This document shows positions 62,501-64,000 of a DNA stretch of 64,000 nt, in pieces. The first letter of the stretch is position 1; each line of letters starts with the position of its first letter. Below the pieces are notes generated by a model. The model saw only the letters and a program-made list of their open reading frames with translations, made no database searches and was not told the DNA's origin. Position numbers and translations under genes: made by a program. This stretch comes from Scatophagus argus (lineage: Eukaryota; Chordata; Actinopteri; Scatophagidae), in contig NC_058498.1 of the NCBI RefSeq assembly GCF_020382885.2, positions 5,864,501-5,928,500 of the forward strand, read 5' to 3'.

Positions 62501-63970
62501 TGAAAACACACCTTTTTTATAGATCCTGAAAAAGTAATATGTGGACATTTTGCCCTAAACCAACATTATATGTGAGCTTTTCAAGCATCAAAAGGGTTTA
62601 AGATGTGTAAACGTAGCATCTGATACTGTTTTCAGAGATACTTGTACCACACCAAGAAACTGAGCTGTTTACCTCCTCTCAAAAGAAGTCTTGACCTGAG
62701 ACATTGAGACACAATACTGACCTTAACTCTGTCAGGTACAATGGAGTGAGCCTTGGTTTTGCCCTGTGGGCGGTTCTGGCTCTCGGTCTGGGCTGGGACT
62801 CGTTGGGCTCCATGGCCTTTTGCCTGGCTCTGAACTACAAACAGATGGAGCTGTACCATGCTCTGCCCTTCTTCTTCTACCTGCTGGGAAAGTGTATCAA
62901 ATTGGGCCCGATGGGTCGAGGGTGAGTCTGTTTGTTTGTGTTTTGTCCCGAATCTTTACATGTACCTTCATAACTGCAAACCCTCTGATGTACTGGCACC
63001 ACTGGTTAAGAGTTATTCAGACCACATCTAGAGTACAGTGTGCCCAAAGAGATTATCATGAAAGAAAGGAAAGTAGGAAACAGTCAAATGTCTAAGTGTA
63101 CTTTCTTACAATTAAAGAAAGACTCATATCTCAATGAAGCAGCCACTCGTGTAGCTCAGGCAAACAAAACCAAGAAGATTTATATTTGTGTCTGTGAAGT
63201 CATTACTATCAAGCTGCATATTGTTTTGGTTATATTGTTTTGTCACTCTGCATGGGAGTGTCAGCTGAGCACTCAAAGCAGATATGTAATGTCAGTCTAT
63301 GAGGCAGTGTCCTCAGGAGAGCCACAGAATGACTGAGGTAATCAGATTGGATGCTGTTACTAGTGTGTCCAGTGTCTGTTTATCTAGTAACAATGTACCA
63401 AGGGCATTTAGTAGCAAATGGAGAGCTGGATTAGAAGGGCCTGGGGGAAGATATGTCCAGATGACACTCTCGCCATGCCCAAACTCCTCAGCTATGCTGT
63501 GTGTGCAACTTAACCAGCAGCTTCACAGTTACAGCTGACAAGATAGCCTGACCTACACTGAAGACTTTCAGCTGATGCATGGCTTTCACTGCATTCCCCA
63601 GCACAAGGGTCAAATCCCAAATTTAGGACTTTCAGACAGTATGTGCTAATTGTTTGAAGAACAGCAGACATAGCCAAACTCAAGATAATGTCAACAATTG
63701 TATTTTATTACATTTTTTTTTAGATATTATGTTTACAAAAAATGTCCAAACTGTGTGAGTAATTGCCCATTTTTAATTATTTGTGGTGTATCTGTACCTC
63801 CTGCCTGTCTGTCTGTATGACCCTCTTCATGTAGGTTTTTCCTGTTGGTGAGAATTGCCTCAACTGTGTTGGTGACTTTTGCCCTCTGCTGGCTGCCCTT
63901 CCTATCTGACCCCGGTCAGGCTTTGCAGGTGGTCAGGAGGGTCTTTCCCGTGACTCGTGGTCTGTTTGAG
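59562..63970 (+). CDS. alg6: ALG6 alpha-1,3-glucosyltransferase, coding exons 1-8, partial at right edge
   Basis: ALG6 is an ER-membrane GT-C enzyme that adds the first glucose from dolichyl-phosphate-glucose to Man9GlcNAc2-PP-dolichol during N-glycan precursor assembly. Coding exons are 59562-59643, 59905-59989, 60856-60945, 61220-61308, 61421-61503, 62129-62193, 62736-62921 and 63835-63970. All introns are GT-AG and the exons join in one frame for 272 codons; the family is usually about 500 residues, so the second half lies outside. The product starts with a hydrophobic segment ending [27 protein letters not shown]. The luminal [12 protein letters not shown] block carries the Asp at residue 71 that corresponds to the proposed catalytic base of yeast Alg6. 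Other family blocks are IDYGHFQYN (159-167) and [14 protein letters not shown] (198-211). The start gives the same spacing to SLNSYSGAGKPP as in human ALG6. Exon 8 ends GLFE at a GT donor. Intron 2 carries a Tc1 fossil. No break is seen in the coding exons. Confidence 0.95.
60259..60748 (+). mobile_element. Degenerate, internally deleted Tc1-like element in alg6 intron 2
   Basis: The ends are inverted copies of cactatatagacaaaagta, starting at 60261 and ending at 60746, each flanked by the TA dinucleotide that Tc1/mariner elements duplicate (60259-60260 and 60747-60748). The interior retains the C-terminal transposase region, with a recognisable QSPDLNP...[10 protein letters not shown] block. 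The first half of the transposase is missing. In-frame stops occur both before that block and after it. The third catalytic acid of the DDE triad (E in PIE of active relatives) is Q here. It is a dead element of 486 bases lying on the same strand as alg6. Confidence 0.93.
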
Positions 63971-64000
63971 GTACTGTAGACTTTTCTTGAACAAAGAGTC

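Noticed and set aside
1..64000. CRISPR array, prokaryotic operon or integrated virus
   Set aside because: No regularly spaced direct repeats, no dense coding, and no viral genes; all features fit vertebrate nuclear DNA.

Overview
This is vertebrate nuclear DNA, most likely from a teleost fish and probably a percomorph. The evidence is one intronless forkhead gene (foxd3), a multi-exon alg6 gene with ordinary GT-AG introns, many (CA)n microsatellites, and degraded fish-type transposons (Tc1, hAT, a tRNA-headed SINE with a GATG tail, a LINE tail ending in TATC repeats). The species cannot be named from this sequence. There are no bacterial operons, CRISPR arrays, phage or intact mobile-element genes.

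Layout. Positions 1-51,000 are a gene desert: no open frame there resembles a known protein, and most open frames run through microsatellites or C/T-rich tracts. The desert holds blocks of complex sequence rich in TAAT, octamer and SOX-like words with no repeat character. These are candidate conserved non-coding enhancers, strongest near 7.3-7.6, 22.6-22.9, 25.4-25.7, 28.4-28.6, 32.3-32.6, 42.8-43.2, 47.4-47.5 and 49.6-49.9 kb. Between them lie interspersed repeats, two showing one element inserted in another (37.3-37.9 and 43.4-44.1 kb). Positions 51,000-53,200 are the foxd3 unit: GC-rich promoter and 5' UTR with a (GT)n tract, a 398-codon single-exon CDS at 51,530-52,726, and an A/T-rich 3' UTR with two AATAAA signals. 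Positions 53,200-59,390 are a spacer with an (AT)n tract, a complete hAT MITE with target-site duplication, a dispersed repeat and a LINE 3' tail. From 59,390 to the end lie the alg6 promoter and its first eight coding exons (272 codons); the gene runs off the right edge.

Functional view. foxd3 and alg6 are neighbours on the same strand in other vertebrates too, which supports calling the forkhead gene foxd3 rather than foxd1, foxd2 or foxd5. Foxd3 is a neural-crest and pluripotency transcriptional repressor, and alg6 is a housekeeping ER glucosyltransferase. They share no pathway. The long non-coding flank is what is expected around a developmental regulator, and the candidate enhancers are more likely to act on foxd3 than on alg6. 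I found no convincing new biological system; the observations most worth checking are the candidate enhancers, a nuclear-receptor half-site cluster 3.3 kb upstream of foxd3, and the nested transposon insertions.
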